DNA from: a virus | Direction: 5' to 3' (one strand) | Length of the DNA: 64,000 nt | IMG/VR virus record: IMGVR_UViG_3300023174_005350 | Location: 1 to 64,000 of that record | Shown here: positions 28,438-37,171 of the stretch, piece by piece | Position numbering within the stretch: position 1 is the stretch's first letter | Layout: every line of letters begins with the position of its first letter | Program-made: the position numbers and the translations under genes | Notes under the pieces: model-generated | What the model saw: the letters and a program-made list of their open reading frames with translations, nothing else | Told to the model about the DNA's origin: nothing | Database searches by the model: none

Positions 28438-29612
28438 TGAAAATAGTATATATTGGACAATTTAATGATGCATGCGGTTATGCAAATGCGGCAAGAAAAT
28501 ATTTAAAGATTTTTGATAAAGACAAATATTTTAAAGAAAATCTCATTCTTGTAAGTGTTAATGCAGAAAAGAAAAATTATGCTTCTAAAGAAGAAACGGA
28601 TTTAATAAATAAATATCTTGTCAAAGATCCAGCATTGTTTAATGAATTAATTAATTCTGGGGAATACATTGTTTTAGTTCATTTTTTGCCTAATATAGCA
28701 ACAGACCCAGTAGTAAAACAAATTATAGAAAAGTCTAAAAAGAGCTTTAATATTGTTTATTGGGAAACAGATGCGCTTCCTAAACAATGGATAGAATTAT
28801 ATAAATCTAAAATATATGATGAAATAATTGTTAATTCAAAATGGAATCAAGAAATATTTAGCAGAGATGCCGGATTAAAAACTAATTTAACATATCTGCC
28901 ATATACGAAAAAAGAATTACAATTTAGTCACGGAGACAAATTTACTATCTTTGCCATGTCTCAATGGGTATTTAGAAAAGGCTTTGATATCCTTATAAAA
29001 GCATATACACAAGAATTTTTCCATAACACAGATACGCAGCTTTTAATTAAAACATATCGCTTTGAAACTACCTCAAGAGACTCAGAGGAAAATGAAAGGG
29101 CAATTATTTTAAAAGAAGCATCAGAATATAAAAAAAGTATTTATGATTATGGTAAAAATTCTGATACATCAATTTATATTATCACTGGTCATATAAGTGA
29201 CGAGAGAATACAAGATTTATATTCTAAATCAAATATATTTTGTTCTACAGCCAGATCAGAAGGGTTTGGAATGACTTTGGCCGATGCTTGTTCATATGGT
29301 ATTCCAATAGTCGCACTAAATACAACTGGTCATATAGATTTTATAGATCCAAAAAATTCTTTTCTTTATAATGGGCATCTAGTTCCAATCAGCAATCAAG
29401 GTTTTCATTTAAATTCTTTAAATATGAATTTTTATGAACCGGATATTTTATCTGTTAGAAAACAACTTAGAATATGTTATAATATTTGGAAAGAAGATAG
29501 AAATAAATTACTAGAAATTGGAAAAAACAATAGACATTATTCACTTTCTATTTTAAATGAAACAAATATTATAAATGATTTTATAAATATTTTAGGATTA
29601 AAAAATGAATAA
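28437..29612 (+). CDS. GT-B glycosyltransferase (391 aa)
   Basis: YIGQFNDACGYANAARKYL, FAMSQWVFRKGFDILIKAY and RSEGFGMTLADACSYGIPIVALNTTG. The second Glu of E-x7-E is replaced (ADACSYG), so activity or donor handling may differ. TAATG coupling to the previous gene. Confidence 0.8.
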   Translation: MKIVYIGQFNDACGYANAARKYLKIFDKDKYFKENLILVSVNAEKKNYASKEETDLINKYLVKDPALFNELINSGEYIVLVHFLPNIATDPVVKQIIEKSKKSFNIVYWETDALPKQWIELYKSKIYDEIIVNSKWNQEIFSRDAGLKTNLTYLPYTKKELQFSHGDKFTIFAMSQWVFRKGFDILIKAYTQEFFHNTDTQLLIKTYRFETTSRDSEENERAIILKEASEYKKSIYDYGKNSDTSIYIITGHISDERIQDLYSKSNIFCSTARSEGFGMTLADACSYGIPIVALNTTGHIDFIDPKNSFLYNGHLVPISNQGFHLNSLNMNFYEPDILSVRKQLRICYNIWKEDRNKLLEIGKNNRHYSLSILNETNIINDFINILGLKNE

Positions 29613-30372
29613 AAAGATTACTTTCTGCACGTATGTATCAGATGATAAAATAACTTATTTTGGACTTTTAAAAATGTTAGCATCTTTTAAAAAATTCCAT
29701 CCAGATATTCCTATATATGTTTTAACTAATAAACATATCAATGCAGAACTTAAAAAATTACCAATGTTTAATAATTTTTATTATTTAAATCCAGTAATGT
29801 CCAATCTGTTAACCTCAAAATATGAAACAGTAGTTCATATTGATGCTGACTGTATAGTTACAGATAGATTAGACGAAATATTACAATGCGATTACGACGT
29901 TGCAGTTGTCAGAAATAATAGCGATAAACAAACTGCTGGAATGGGTCGGCCAGAAACTGCCGATGGAAAAGTAGACGTGTATAAATATATTAATTGCGGT
30001 TTAATAGCGTCAACAAAAAAACAATTTTGGGAAGAATGGATTTATAGAAACATAAAATTACAAAATAAATATAGACAGCACGAACAAGATATTGTAAATT
30101 TAATGCTAGCTGAAGGAAGATATAAAGTAAAAATATTAGATTCTATAAATACTAATCTTTATTATGGTGTTGCTAATGCTTACGGGACAAAATCTCATTG
30201 GGATAGTTGGAAAGAAATAACACTTGAAAAAGATAATAAACTTTATTTAAATAATAAATTAATTAAAGTTTTACATCATGCCGGTGGATTTGTCCAAGAA
30301 AAATTAAATATTGAAGAATTATTTTCACCTGAAGTGTCGGCACATTTAAAAGAATTGTGTGAGGATTTATAA
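29605..30372 (+). CDS. GT-A glycosyltransferase, GT8-like (255 aa)
   Basis: GT-A fold with DxD-type motif in VVHIDADCIVTDRLDEI (about residues 88-104) and a C-terminal HHAGG block typical of GT8-like enzymes. Uses a nucleotide-sugar and metal. Overlaps the preceding gene by 8 nt. Confidence 0.75.
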   Translation: MNKKITFCTYVSDDKITYFGLLKMLASFKKFHPDIPIYVLTNKHINAELKKLPMFNNFYYLNPVMSNLLTSKYETVVHIDADCIVTDRLDEILQCDYDVAVVRNNSDKQTAGMGRPETADGKVDVYKYINCGLIASTKKQFWEEWIYRNIKLQNKYRQHEQDIVNLMLAEGRYKVKILDSINTNLYYGVANAYGTKSHWDSWKEITLEKDNKLYLNNKLIKVLHHAGGFVQEKLNIEELFSPEVSAHLKELCEDL

Positions 30373-30373
30373 A

Positions 30374-31066
30374 ATGTCAAAAAATATTAATTTTTATTCT
30401 TGGGAAAAACAAGATGAATTTGCTTATAACTTAATAGGCGAAAACGGATTTTTTTTAGATTTAGGATGTAGCAGTCCAACGGATGGTAGTAATACGTATG
30501 GTTTAGAAAAGCTTGGTTGGAGAGGTATTTGTTTTGATATAAGAAATTGCGAAGCTGAATATGGCTGGAGCAATATCCGAAAAGAAAAATTTGTTCAAGC
30601 GGATGTAACATCAGATTATTTTTTAAATTTTATCGCTAATATAAAAAATGAAATTCCTGTTGTAGATTATATATCCTTAGATATGGATACAGCAGGACAG
30701 AATTTCGCTTTATTTGGTCTTAACAATATTCTTAAATCTGATATTAAATTTAAATGCTTAACTTTTGAGCACGAATTTCATTATTATGGAGAAAGAAATA
30801 AACTAGAAGGAAAAAGAATGCTTGAAAAAGCAGGATATTTTTGTCTTTTTGATGATGTAGTACTGGTTCAAGATGCTATTCCGCCTTCAAATTATCCCGG
30901 TAAATATTTTGAAGATTGGTATATAAATCCAGAGTTTTTTGATAAATCGATTATTGATTTGGCAACTTCTAAAAAAGATTATAATCTTTGTATTGATTTA
31001 TTAAAAAATTATTTTAATAGGAGTTATACTGCAAATTATATAAATTGCAAAGGCGTACAAAGATGA
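30374..31066 (+). CDS. FkbM-like methyltransferase (230 aa)
   Basis: SAM-binding motif FFLDLGCSSPTDGSNT, then GWRGICFDIR, VDYISLDMDTAG. The layout is that of FkbM-type O-methyltransferases, which often methylate sugars. The frame extends upstream to a GTG (30359), but ATG 30374 directly after the previous stop is preferred. ATGA overlap with the next gene. Confidence 0.75.
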   Translation: MSKNINFYSWEKQDEFAYNLIGENGFFLDLGCSSPTDGSNTYGLEKLGWRGICFDIRNCEAEYGWSNIRKEKFVQADVTSDYFLNFIANIKNEIPVVDYISLDMDTAGQNFALFGLNNILKSDIKFKCLTFEHEFHYYGERNKLEGKRMLEKAGYFCLFDDVVLVQDAIPPSNYPGKYFEDWYINPEFFDKSIIDLATSKKDYNLCIDLLKNYFNRSYTANYINCKGVQR

Positions 31067-32019
31067 AAAAAATTGTTTATATAACTGGATGTTTGGGATT
31101 TATTGGCTCACATCTTACAAGAAAATGTTTGGATCTTGGTTGGTTTGTTAAAGGCATTGATAAAGTTACCTATGCGGCTAATTTACATGCTTTAGAAGAG
31201 TTTAAAAAATATAAAAACTTTTCTTTTGAGCAAAAAGATATTAATGATTTACATTTTTTGTATGATTGTGATTATGTTATCAATACTGCCGCTGAAACAC
31301 ACGTTGATAATTCCATAGTTGACAATAAGGATTTTCTAAAAAGCAACATCGATGGCGTACACAATCTATTAGAATTAATAAAAAATAATAGAAATAATAA
31401 TAAGCCAATTTTTTTACACTTTAGTACTGACGAAGTATATGGCGATATTGATTTTGGATCACATAATGAACTTTCACTTTTAAAGCCAAGCAATCCTTAT
31501 TCAGCTACAAAAGCAGCAGCTGATATGATGATTCTTGCTTGGGCAAGAACATATGATATTAAATATGTAATCGTAAGGCCATCTAATAATTATGGCATTG
31601 GTCAATATGTAGAAAAACTAATTCCTAAAACTTGTAAATATCTTTTCTTAGGTAGAAAAATTCCTTTACATAATAACGGTACTCCAATAAGAACTTGGCT
31701 TCATGCCGATGATACAGCAGAAGCTTGCATTAAAATAATTAATAGTGGCAAAACAAACGAAATATATAATATATGCGGCTCAGAAGAAAAAACTAATATT
31801 GATACTATAAAATCTATAATCAAAGAATATTTTAATTTTAAAGATAAAGAATATGATATCAACAATTATGTTGATATGTCTTATACCAGAAAAGGGCAAG
31901 ATGTTAGATATTCTGTTGAAGATAAAAAATTAAGACAATTAGGTTGGAAAAATACTAAAAAATTTGATGAAGAAATAAAGTCAATAGTAGAGTACTATAA
32001 GGATAATTTTATATGGTAG
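31063..32019 (+). CDS. nucleotide-sugar 4,6-dehydratase, RmlB-like (318 aa)
   Basis: Extended SDR: TGCLGFIGSHL (NAD site), AAETHVDNSI, STDEVYGD (T-D-E active-site motif), PYSATKAAADM (YxxxK), RPSNNYGIGQ, RKGQDVRYSVEDKKLRQLGW. These motifs match dTDP-glucose 4,6-dehydratases; the true nucleotide could be another. The product would be an NDP-4-keto-6-deoxyhexose. Start at ATG 31063, overlapping the upstream stop. Confidence 0.85.
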   Translation: MKKIVYITGCLGFIGSHLTRKCLDLGWFVKGIDKVTYAANLHALEEFKKYKNFSFEQKDINDLHFLYDCDYVINTAAETHVDNSIVDNKDFLKSNIDGVHNLLELIKNNRNNNKPIFLHFSTDEVYGDIDFGSHNELSLLKPSNPYSATKAAADMMILAWARTYDIKYVIVRPSNNYGIGQYVEKLIPKTCKYLFLGRKIPLHNNGTPIRTWLHADDTAEACIKIINSGKTNEIYNICGSEEKTNIDTIKSIIKEYFNFKDKEYDINNYVDMSYTRKGQDVRYSVEDKKLRQLGWKNTKKFDEEIKSIVEYYKDNFIW

Positions 32020-32648
32020 ATAAAAAACTAAAGAAAAGACTTTTAGAAATTTGCTACAATCATAAACTTCATCACTTGGGTAGTTATTTTTCTTCATTAA
32101 ATATTATTGATGAAATTTATTCTGAAATGAAAAAAGATGATATTTTCATTCTTTCTTCTGGTCATGCTGTTGTGGCACTATTTGTAGTTTTAGAAAAATA
32201 TTATGGATTCAATGCAGAAGAATTATTGAAAAAACACGGCGAGCATCCTAAATTAGATGAAGAGCATAAAATCTTTTGTTCTACTGGAAGCCTTGGTTTA
32301 GGATTACTAGTGGCAGTTGGTCGTGCGGTCGCAAATAAAAATAGAAACGTTTATTGTTTGATTTCTGATGGTGAGACAGCCGAAGGAAGTATATGGGAAG
32401 CTTTAAGATATGCCAAAGAATCCAAATTAGATAATTTAAAAGTTTTCGTGAACGCGAATGGCATTTGTGGTTATGATACCGTAAATGTTGATTATTTAGA
32501 AAAAAGAATTAAAGCATTTGATGAAAAAATAAATTTTGTTATTACTACTGTAGAACAAATTCCCGCTCTTAAAGGCATAGAATCTCATTATTGCACATTG
32601 AGCGAAAAAGATTATTTACACGGGTTAGAATATATAAATAGAGAATAA
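32013..32648 (+). CDS. transketolase-like TPP enzyme, N-terminal subunit (211 aa)
   Basis: Thiamine-diphosphate binding half: HHLGSYFSSLNIIDEIY, SSGHAVVALF, ISDGETAEGSIWEAL (GDG-like motif) and FVNANGICGYD. About 60 residues shorter than usual N-terminal subunits. Together with the next gene it should form one TPP active site that moves a two-carbon unit. Confidence 0.8.
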   Translation: MVDKKLKKRLLEICYNHKLHHLGSYFSSLNIIDEIYSEMKKDDIFILSSGHAVVALFVVLEKYYGFNAEELLKKHGEHPKLDEEHKIFCSTGSLGLGLLVAVGRAVANKNRNVYCLISDGETAEGSIWEALRYAKESKLDNLKVFVNANGICGYDTVNVDYLEKRIKAFDEKINFVITTVEQIPALKGIESHYCTLSEKDYLHGLEYINRE

Positions 32649-32651
32649 AAA

Positions 32652-33128
32652 ATGAGAAAAACTTTTGCTACTTTATTACATGAAGAAATGAAAGAAAATA
32701 AAGATATTTATTTGCTTACCGGCGATTTAGGATTTAGACTTTGGGATAATATTAAAAATGATTTTCCTAATAACTATATTAATCCCGGTTCCGCTGAACA
32801 ACTATTGATTGGTATGGCAACTGGATTAGCGTTAGAAGGTAAAATACCTGTTGTGTATTCTATAACTCCTTTTCTTATCTATAGACCGTTTGAAATTATA
32901 AGAAATTATATGCATTACGAAAAGATACCTGTAAAGTTAATTGGCGGTGGCCGTGGAAGAGATTATGGCGTTTTAGGATACACTCATTGGGCCGAAGAAG
33001 ATGAAAAAATTATTGATATATTAAATAACATAAAGCAATATAGACCAGAAAAAAATGAAGATGTAAATTCTTCTTTTAAAGACTTTCTATATTCTAAACA
33101 ACCATGCTATATGAATTTAAAAAAATAA
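32652..33128 (+). CDS. transketolase-like TPP enzyme, C-terminal subunit (158 aa)
   Basis: Pyrimidine-binding domain: YLLTGDLGFRLWDNI, NPGSAEQLLIGMATGLALEG (with catalytic-type E), PVVYSITPFLIYRPFEII. It stops after this domain; the third transketolase domain (about 120 residues) is missing, which suggests a reduced enzyme. Starts 3 nt after its partner. Confidence 0.8.
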   Translation: MRKTFATLLHEEMKENKDIYLLTGDLGFRLWDNIKNDFPNNYINPGSAEQLLIGMATGLALEGKIPVVYSITPFLIYRPFEIIRNYMHYEKIPVKLIGGGRGRDYGVLGYTHWAEEDEKIIDILNNIKQYRPEKNEDVNSSFKDFLYSKQPCYMNLKK

Positions 33129-33129
33129 C

Positions 33130-33987
33130 ATGTTAAATATAATGGTTACTGGCGGCAATGGATTTCTAGGTAAAGAAATCTTATCGTCTTATTTAAAAGA
33201 TAAATATAAATTATTTAATATTAATAGATCTTTATTAGATATTACAGATTTTAATAAAGTAAAAAGTTTTATTTTACAAAAAAATATAGATGTTATTATA
33301 CATTGTGCAGTAAAAGGCGGCAGAAGAAATAGAATAGATACTGCACAAGATTATTATGATAATATTCTAATGTTTGAAAACTTAATTAATAGTTTATCTA
33401 ACATATCTCTTTTTATAAATTTTGATAGCGGCGCAGCATTTGACAGAAGACAAAACATACATCGTTTTAAAGAAGAGCAATTAGGTGATTCTGTACCAGA
33501 CGATTTTTATGGTTCTTCTAAATATACTATATCTAAAAGAATTCTTAATTTAGAAAAAAGTATCAATTTAAGAATATTCGGTTGCTTTTCAGCTAATGAA
33601 GACGAAACAAGATTAATTAAATCAAATATAAAAAAATATATATCTAATGAAGACTTAGTACTTCATCAAAATAGAGAAATGGATTTTATATATTCCAAAG
33701 ACGTTATCTCAGTTGTAGATTTTTATCTAAACAATAGAATAATTTTAAATAAATTACCTAAAGATATTAATCTTTGTTATGAAGAAAAAGCTTCTCTTTT
33801 GCATATATTAAATATAATAAATAATTTGTCAGATAAAAAAAGTAATATTGTTACAAATAATAATAACGATGGTTTATCATATTCAGGTGATGGAAAAAAA
33901 TTAAGTTCTTTAAATATAAAGTTACTTGGTTTAGAATACGGTATAAATGAAGTATACAATACCTTAAGGAAACAAAATGACCAATAA
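33130..33987 (+). CDS. SDR-family NDP-sugar epimerase/reductase (285 aa)
   Basis: TGGNGFLGKEIL (NAD(P) site), IIHCAVKGGRRNRID, and FYGSSKYTISKRI (YxxxK). Resembles GDP-fucose synthase-type reductases acting on 4-keto sugars. A fit to reduce the product of Gmd or of the 3-dehydrase, but substrate is not provable from the sequence. Confidence 0.7.
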   Translation: MLNIMVTGGNGFLGKEILSSYLKDKYKLFNINRSLLDITDFNKVKSFILQKNIDVIIHCAVKGGRRNRIDTAQDYYDNILMFENLINSLSNISLFINFDSGAAFDRRQNIHRFKEEQLGDSVPDDFYGSSKYTISKRILNLEKSINLRIFGCFSANEDETRLIKSNIKKYISNEDLVLHQNREMDFIYSKDVISVVDFYLNNRIILNKLPKDINLCYEEKASLLHILNIINNLSDKKSNIVTNNNNDGLSYSGDGKKLSSLNIKLLGLEYGINEVYNTLRKQNDQ

Positions 33988-35272
33988 AACAGATATCGAA
34001 AAATTTGTTGAAGATATTTATAAAGAAGAAAAAAGCTTTCCATATCTAATAGGTTCTAAAATAAAACCTAAAAACTCTATTCCATATTCTGGCCCATTCT
34101 GGGATCAAGAAGAATTAAAAGCAGTTTTCTCCAGTTTAATTATGGGTAAATGGTTTCCTAGTGGTGGAGAAGTGGCAAAATTTGAATCCAAATTTTCTAA
34201 GATGTTTAATTTGGGCTTTTCTTTAATGGTTAATTCTGGTAGCTCTGCCGATCTTTTAATGATTGCTGCTATTAAAAAGGTATTATCTTGGCAAGATAAT
34301 GATGAAGTAATTTTATCTGTTGTAGGATTTCCCACCACCTTATCCTCACTAGTTTTAAATAAATTGAAACCAGTATTCTGCGATATTGAAATGGAAACAT
34401 TAAACTTTGATATTAGCAAAATAGAAGAATTGATAACTTCTAAAACAAGAGCTATATATATTTCTCCTGTACTCGGAAATTCTCCTGATATGGATGAATT
34501 ATTAAAAATTAAAAATAAGTACAATATTGAGCTTATTTTAGATAACTGCGATTCTTTAGGAAGTAAATGGAAAGGTAAATTTTTAAGCGATTATGCTATA
34601 GCTTCTTCATGTTCATTTTATATGGCACATCATATAGCTACCGGAGAAGGTGGGATGGTTTCTTCTAATAATGAAAAAATTGTGGAAGAAGCTAGAAAAA
34701 TGTGCTGGTGGGGTAGGGATTGTTATTGTGTCGGCAAAAACAATACTTTACCATGCGGAACTTGTGGGCAAAGATTTTCTAAATGGATTAAAGAATATAA
34801 TTATGAGATTGATCATAGATATTTCTTTACATCAATGGGATATAACTTAAAACCATTAGATTTTCAAGGTGCTATAGGATTAGTGCAATTAGATAAATTT
34901 CCTAAAATTGAACAATTAAGAAAAAAGCATAAAAAGGCTATTGAACAATATTTTGTAGATAATGTATCCAACGTCAGATCAATTAAAGAATTGTATCATT
35001 CAGATACATCTTGGTTCGGTGTACCAGTAATTTGTAATACGCCAGAAGACAAAAGAAAGTTAGTTAAGTATTTAGAAGATAACGGTGTTCAAACAAGAAA
35101 CTATTTTGCTGGAAATATTTTATTACAGCCAGCTTATAAAGATTTGGGCGATTGGAAACAATATCCTAATGCTAATAAGGTATTAGATTTAGTATTTTTT
35201 GTTGGCTGTGCGCCATTTTATGATGACAATGATTTAAATTATTTTGAAAATATACTAAAATTATATAAATAG
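33977..35272 (+). CDS. NDP-4-keto-6-deoxyhexose 3-dehydrase, RfbH/DdhC (E1)-type (431 aa)
   Basis: DegT/AHBA aminotransferase fold, but the PLP lysine is replaced by His: SFYMAHHIATGEGG (H218-H219). This marks PMP-dependent 3-dehydrases. Cys191 and Cys249 are exactly 57 residues apart, followed by C251, C260 and C263; the C-x57-C-x-C spacing is that of the [2Fe-2S] site of the CDP-sugar dehydrase E1. The reaction removes the C3 hydroxyl on the way to 3,6-dideoxyhexoses. Its reductase partner E3 is not in the window. The insertion before the last Cys (x8/x11 rather than x7) is unusual. Confidence 0.85.
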   Translation: MTNKTDIEKFVEDIYKEEKSFPYLIGSKIKPKNSIPYSGPFWDQEELKAVFSSLIMGKWFPSGGEVAKFESKFSKMFNLGFSLMVNSGSSADLLMIAAIKKVLSWQDNDEVILSVVGFPTTLSSLVLNKLKPVFCDIEMETLNFDISKIEELITSKTRAIYISPVLGNSPDMDELLKIKNKYNIELILDNCDSLGSKWKGKFLSDYAIASSCSFYMAHHIATGEGGMVSSNNEKIVEEARKMCWWGRDCYCVGKNNTLPCGTCGQRFSKWIKEYNYEIDHRYFFTSMGYNLKPLDFQGAIGLVQLDKFPKIEQLRKKHKKAIEQYFVDNVSNVRSIKELYHSDTSWFGVPVICNTPEDKRKLVKYLEDNGVQTRNYFAGNILLQPAYKDLGDWKQYPNANKVLDLVFFVGCAPFYDDNDLNYFENILKLYK

Positions 35273-35280
35273 GAGATAAT

Positions 35281-35463
35281 ATGAAACTTTCAAATCAAGC
35301 ATTAACTTGTGTAATGGTCGCCCTTCAAAAGAGTCTTATGGAACAAACAGATATTGTTCCACTTTTAAAGGGATTCGATATGGTATTAGAAGGTGAAGAA
35401 TTGATTGTAGCCAATCCTCCAACTACTATTGCCGCAAAACCAATCACTACAGAAGAAAAGTAA
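35281..35463 (+). CDS. small phage protein of unknown function (60 aa)
   Basis: MKLSNQALTCVMVALQKSL... : one helix, then an extended acidic-hydrophobic part and Pro/Thr tail. AGGAGATAATATG start. Similar short proteins occur in large phages. Begins the run leading to the late sigma factor. Confidence 0.6.
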   Translation: MKLSNQALTCVMVALQKSLMEQTDIVPLLKGFDMVLEGEELIVANPPTTIAAKPITTEEK

Positions 35464-35464
35464 T

Positions 35465-35719
35465 ATGCCAACCTATATCTATAAATGTGATAAGTGTAAT
35501 AACACATTTAAAGCTTTTCATGGAATGAATGATACTCTTACTGAGTGTTTAGATTGTCATGAAGTAGGACACACACATAAAATACCAACGTTACTAACGT
35601 CTCTACCAGAACGAGATAAGCAACAAACGGCGGCTGGCACTCGGGTTAAAGAAGCTATAGAAGATAATCGACAGCTATTATTAGATAGCAAACAGGAACA
35701 CCTTAGCAAAAAACTATAA
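35465..35719 (+). CDS. FmdB-type zinc-ribbon protein (84 aa)
   Basis: MPTYIYKCDKCNNTFKAFHGM with a second pair CLDCHEVG: the FmdB/regulatory zinc-ribbon pattern. The rest is helical and charged. ATG 35465 begins directly after the previous stop. Role in the phage unknown; may bind nucleic acid or polymerase. Confidence 0.7.
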   Translation: MPTYIYKCDKCNNTFKAFHGMNDTLTECLDCHEVGHTHKIPTLLTSLPERDKQQTAAGTRVKEAIEDNRQLLLDSKQEHLSKKL

Positions 35720-35720
35720 T

Positions 35721-36098
35721 ATGACTATATTACTATCTATTTTATTGGTATTATCTTTAGTTGGAAACGGTATATTGATTTGGTATACCCGTAAATTAGT
35801 ACAAAATCTATATTATGGTGTAAATAATGCTGATGAAATGCAGAAGTTGCTAAACGAATACTATGATTTGCTAGAGCCATTAGCAACTCTTGAAAACTAT
35901 TATGGTGAACCAGCTATAACATCTGCTATCGCCAATACAAAGTTGGTTATGGAAGCTTGCAAGACATATAAAAACTCAATTATAGAAAGCGACAATGAAG
36001 AAAATCAAGAAGCAGAATCCACCAAAGAAAGTCAAGAAACAAAAGCCAATCAAAGTACCCAGCAAAAAGACGTTAAAACAGCCTCAGTTGGCGCTTAA
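35721..36098 (+). CDS. membrane-anchored coiled-coil protein (125 aa)
   Basis: N-terminal transmembrane segment (residues 2-22), helical domain (YYDLLEPLATLENYYG), then a Glu/Ser/Thr/Gln low-complexity tail. The tail codons (35995-36098) also encode the N-terminus of the sigma factor in another frame. Function unknown. Confidence 0.65.
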   Translation: MTILLSILLVLSLVGNGILIWYTRKLVQNLYYGVNNADEMQKLLNEYYDLLEPLATLENYYGEPAITSAIANTKLVMEACKTYKNSIIESDNEENQEAESTKESQETKANQSTQQKDVKTASVGA

Positions 36099-36879
36099 AA
36101 AGCGTAAATCGAGAAAGTCAAAGACGGGTATAGTGATTAAGCCAAACCTTTCTATAGAGCCTCCAAAGCCATTAGAAAGCAAAAATCAATATTTCACGAA
36201 AGAGCATGAAAATGCCATCTTGGAATATGCTTCTATATTAGATAATAATAGAAAAACAATATTATATATTAATCTTATACAACCTGCATTTAATGAAATG
36301 GTTGAAAAGATAGTTTATACCTATAAATTCAATAGTTTACCTAATATAGATGATTTAAAAAGTGAATGCAAGATATTTCTTACCACAATATTAGATAAAT
36401 ATGATACTTCTAGAGGCTCTAAAGCCTTTTCTTATTTTAGTGTAATCACCAAAAACTGGTTTATACACAAAGTAAAGAAAAATAATAATAAAAAAGAAGT
36501 ATACATAGAAGATATTAAAGACACTTCGCAGGAAGAAGAACTTGTCTATGAAGAATCATATGTTCATAATCGAGAAAAAGAAGAGTTTTGGGCAGCTTTA
36601 GAGAGTGAAATGCATGGTTGGTTTGATAAACGCTTAAAGGAAAATGAAATAAAAGTCTATAAAGCCATAGTTATGCTTTTTAAAGAAAGCGATTCAATAG
36701 AAATTTTTAATAAAAAGGCTATTTATTTATATATGAGAGAAATAACGGGATTAAATACAAAACAGGTTGTAAATAATCTTAAGAAGTTTCGTTATAAATA
36801 TGAAGAATTTAGAGAAAATTGGTCTAATGGAAACATATCACATATAAGAACTAAGGTCTATGTAGATGAGCAATCATAA
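35995..36879 (+). CDS. late sigma factor, T4 gp55-like (294 aa)
   Basis: A Lys/Pro-rich N-terminus (residues 1-50) is followed by helices with GSKAFSYFSVITKNWFIHKVKK, the region-2-like block of gp55-type sigma factors, and a helical C-terminal half. It would direct host RNA polymerase to late phage promoters. It starts 104 nt inside the previous gene; a later start that trims the basic tail cannot be excluded. No late-promoter motif could be recognised against the AT-rich background. Confidence 0.7.
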   Translation: MKKIKKQNPPKKVKKQKPIKVPSKKTLKQPQLALKKRKSRKSKTGIVIKPNLSIEPPKPLESKNQYFTKEHENAILEYASILDNNRKTILYINLIQPAFNEMVEKIVYTYKFNSLPNIDDLKSECKIFLTTILDKYDTSRGSKAFSYFSVITKNWFIHKVKKNNNKKEVYIEDIKDTSQEEELVYEESYVHNREKEEFWAALESEMHGWFDKRLKENEIKVYKAIVMLFKESDSIEIFNKKAIYLYMREITGLNTKQVVNNLKKFRYKYEEFRENWSNGNISHIRTKVYVDEQS

Positions 36880-37168
36880 AAAAAATCTTGAAGAATATAT
36901 AGCCGAAACGACAAACAATATCGAAAATGATAGAGCTTTGGCAACAAAGCTTTTAGTAGATTTAATGTCATATATGGAAAAAAATAAAGACGATAAATAT
37001 GTACATAAAAACTACGGTGAAACAGCGGCAATGTATTTAGAAACATTGCAGAGATCAAACGAACAATTAGTTAAATTAACAACCATCGTTCAAAGACAAG
37101 AAGGTGGAAAAGAGGGCATGTCAAAGAAAGAGAGGGATGATTTATTTGACATGATCAAGGAAAACTAA
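36866..37168 (+). CDS. small coiled-coil protein (100 aa)
   Basis: Helical throughout, KNLEEYIAETTNNIENDRAL... then AAMYLETLQRSNEQLVKLTTIV, with basic C-terminus. Overlaps the sigma factor by 14 nt. No function known. Confidence 0.6.
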   Translation: MSNHKKNLEEYIAETTNNIENDRALATKLLVDLMSYMEKNKDDKYVHKNYGETAAMYLETLQRSNEQLVKLTTIVQRQEGGKEGMSKKERDDLFDMIKEN

Positions 37169-37171
37169 AAC

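Noticed and set aside
32013-33128. Frameshifted single transketolase gene
   Set aside because: The two halves have separate starts with a short gap, and split N/C transketolases are normal; the missing third domain is not a frameshift effect.
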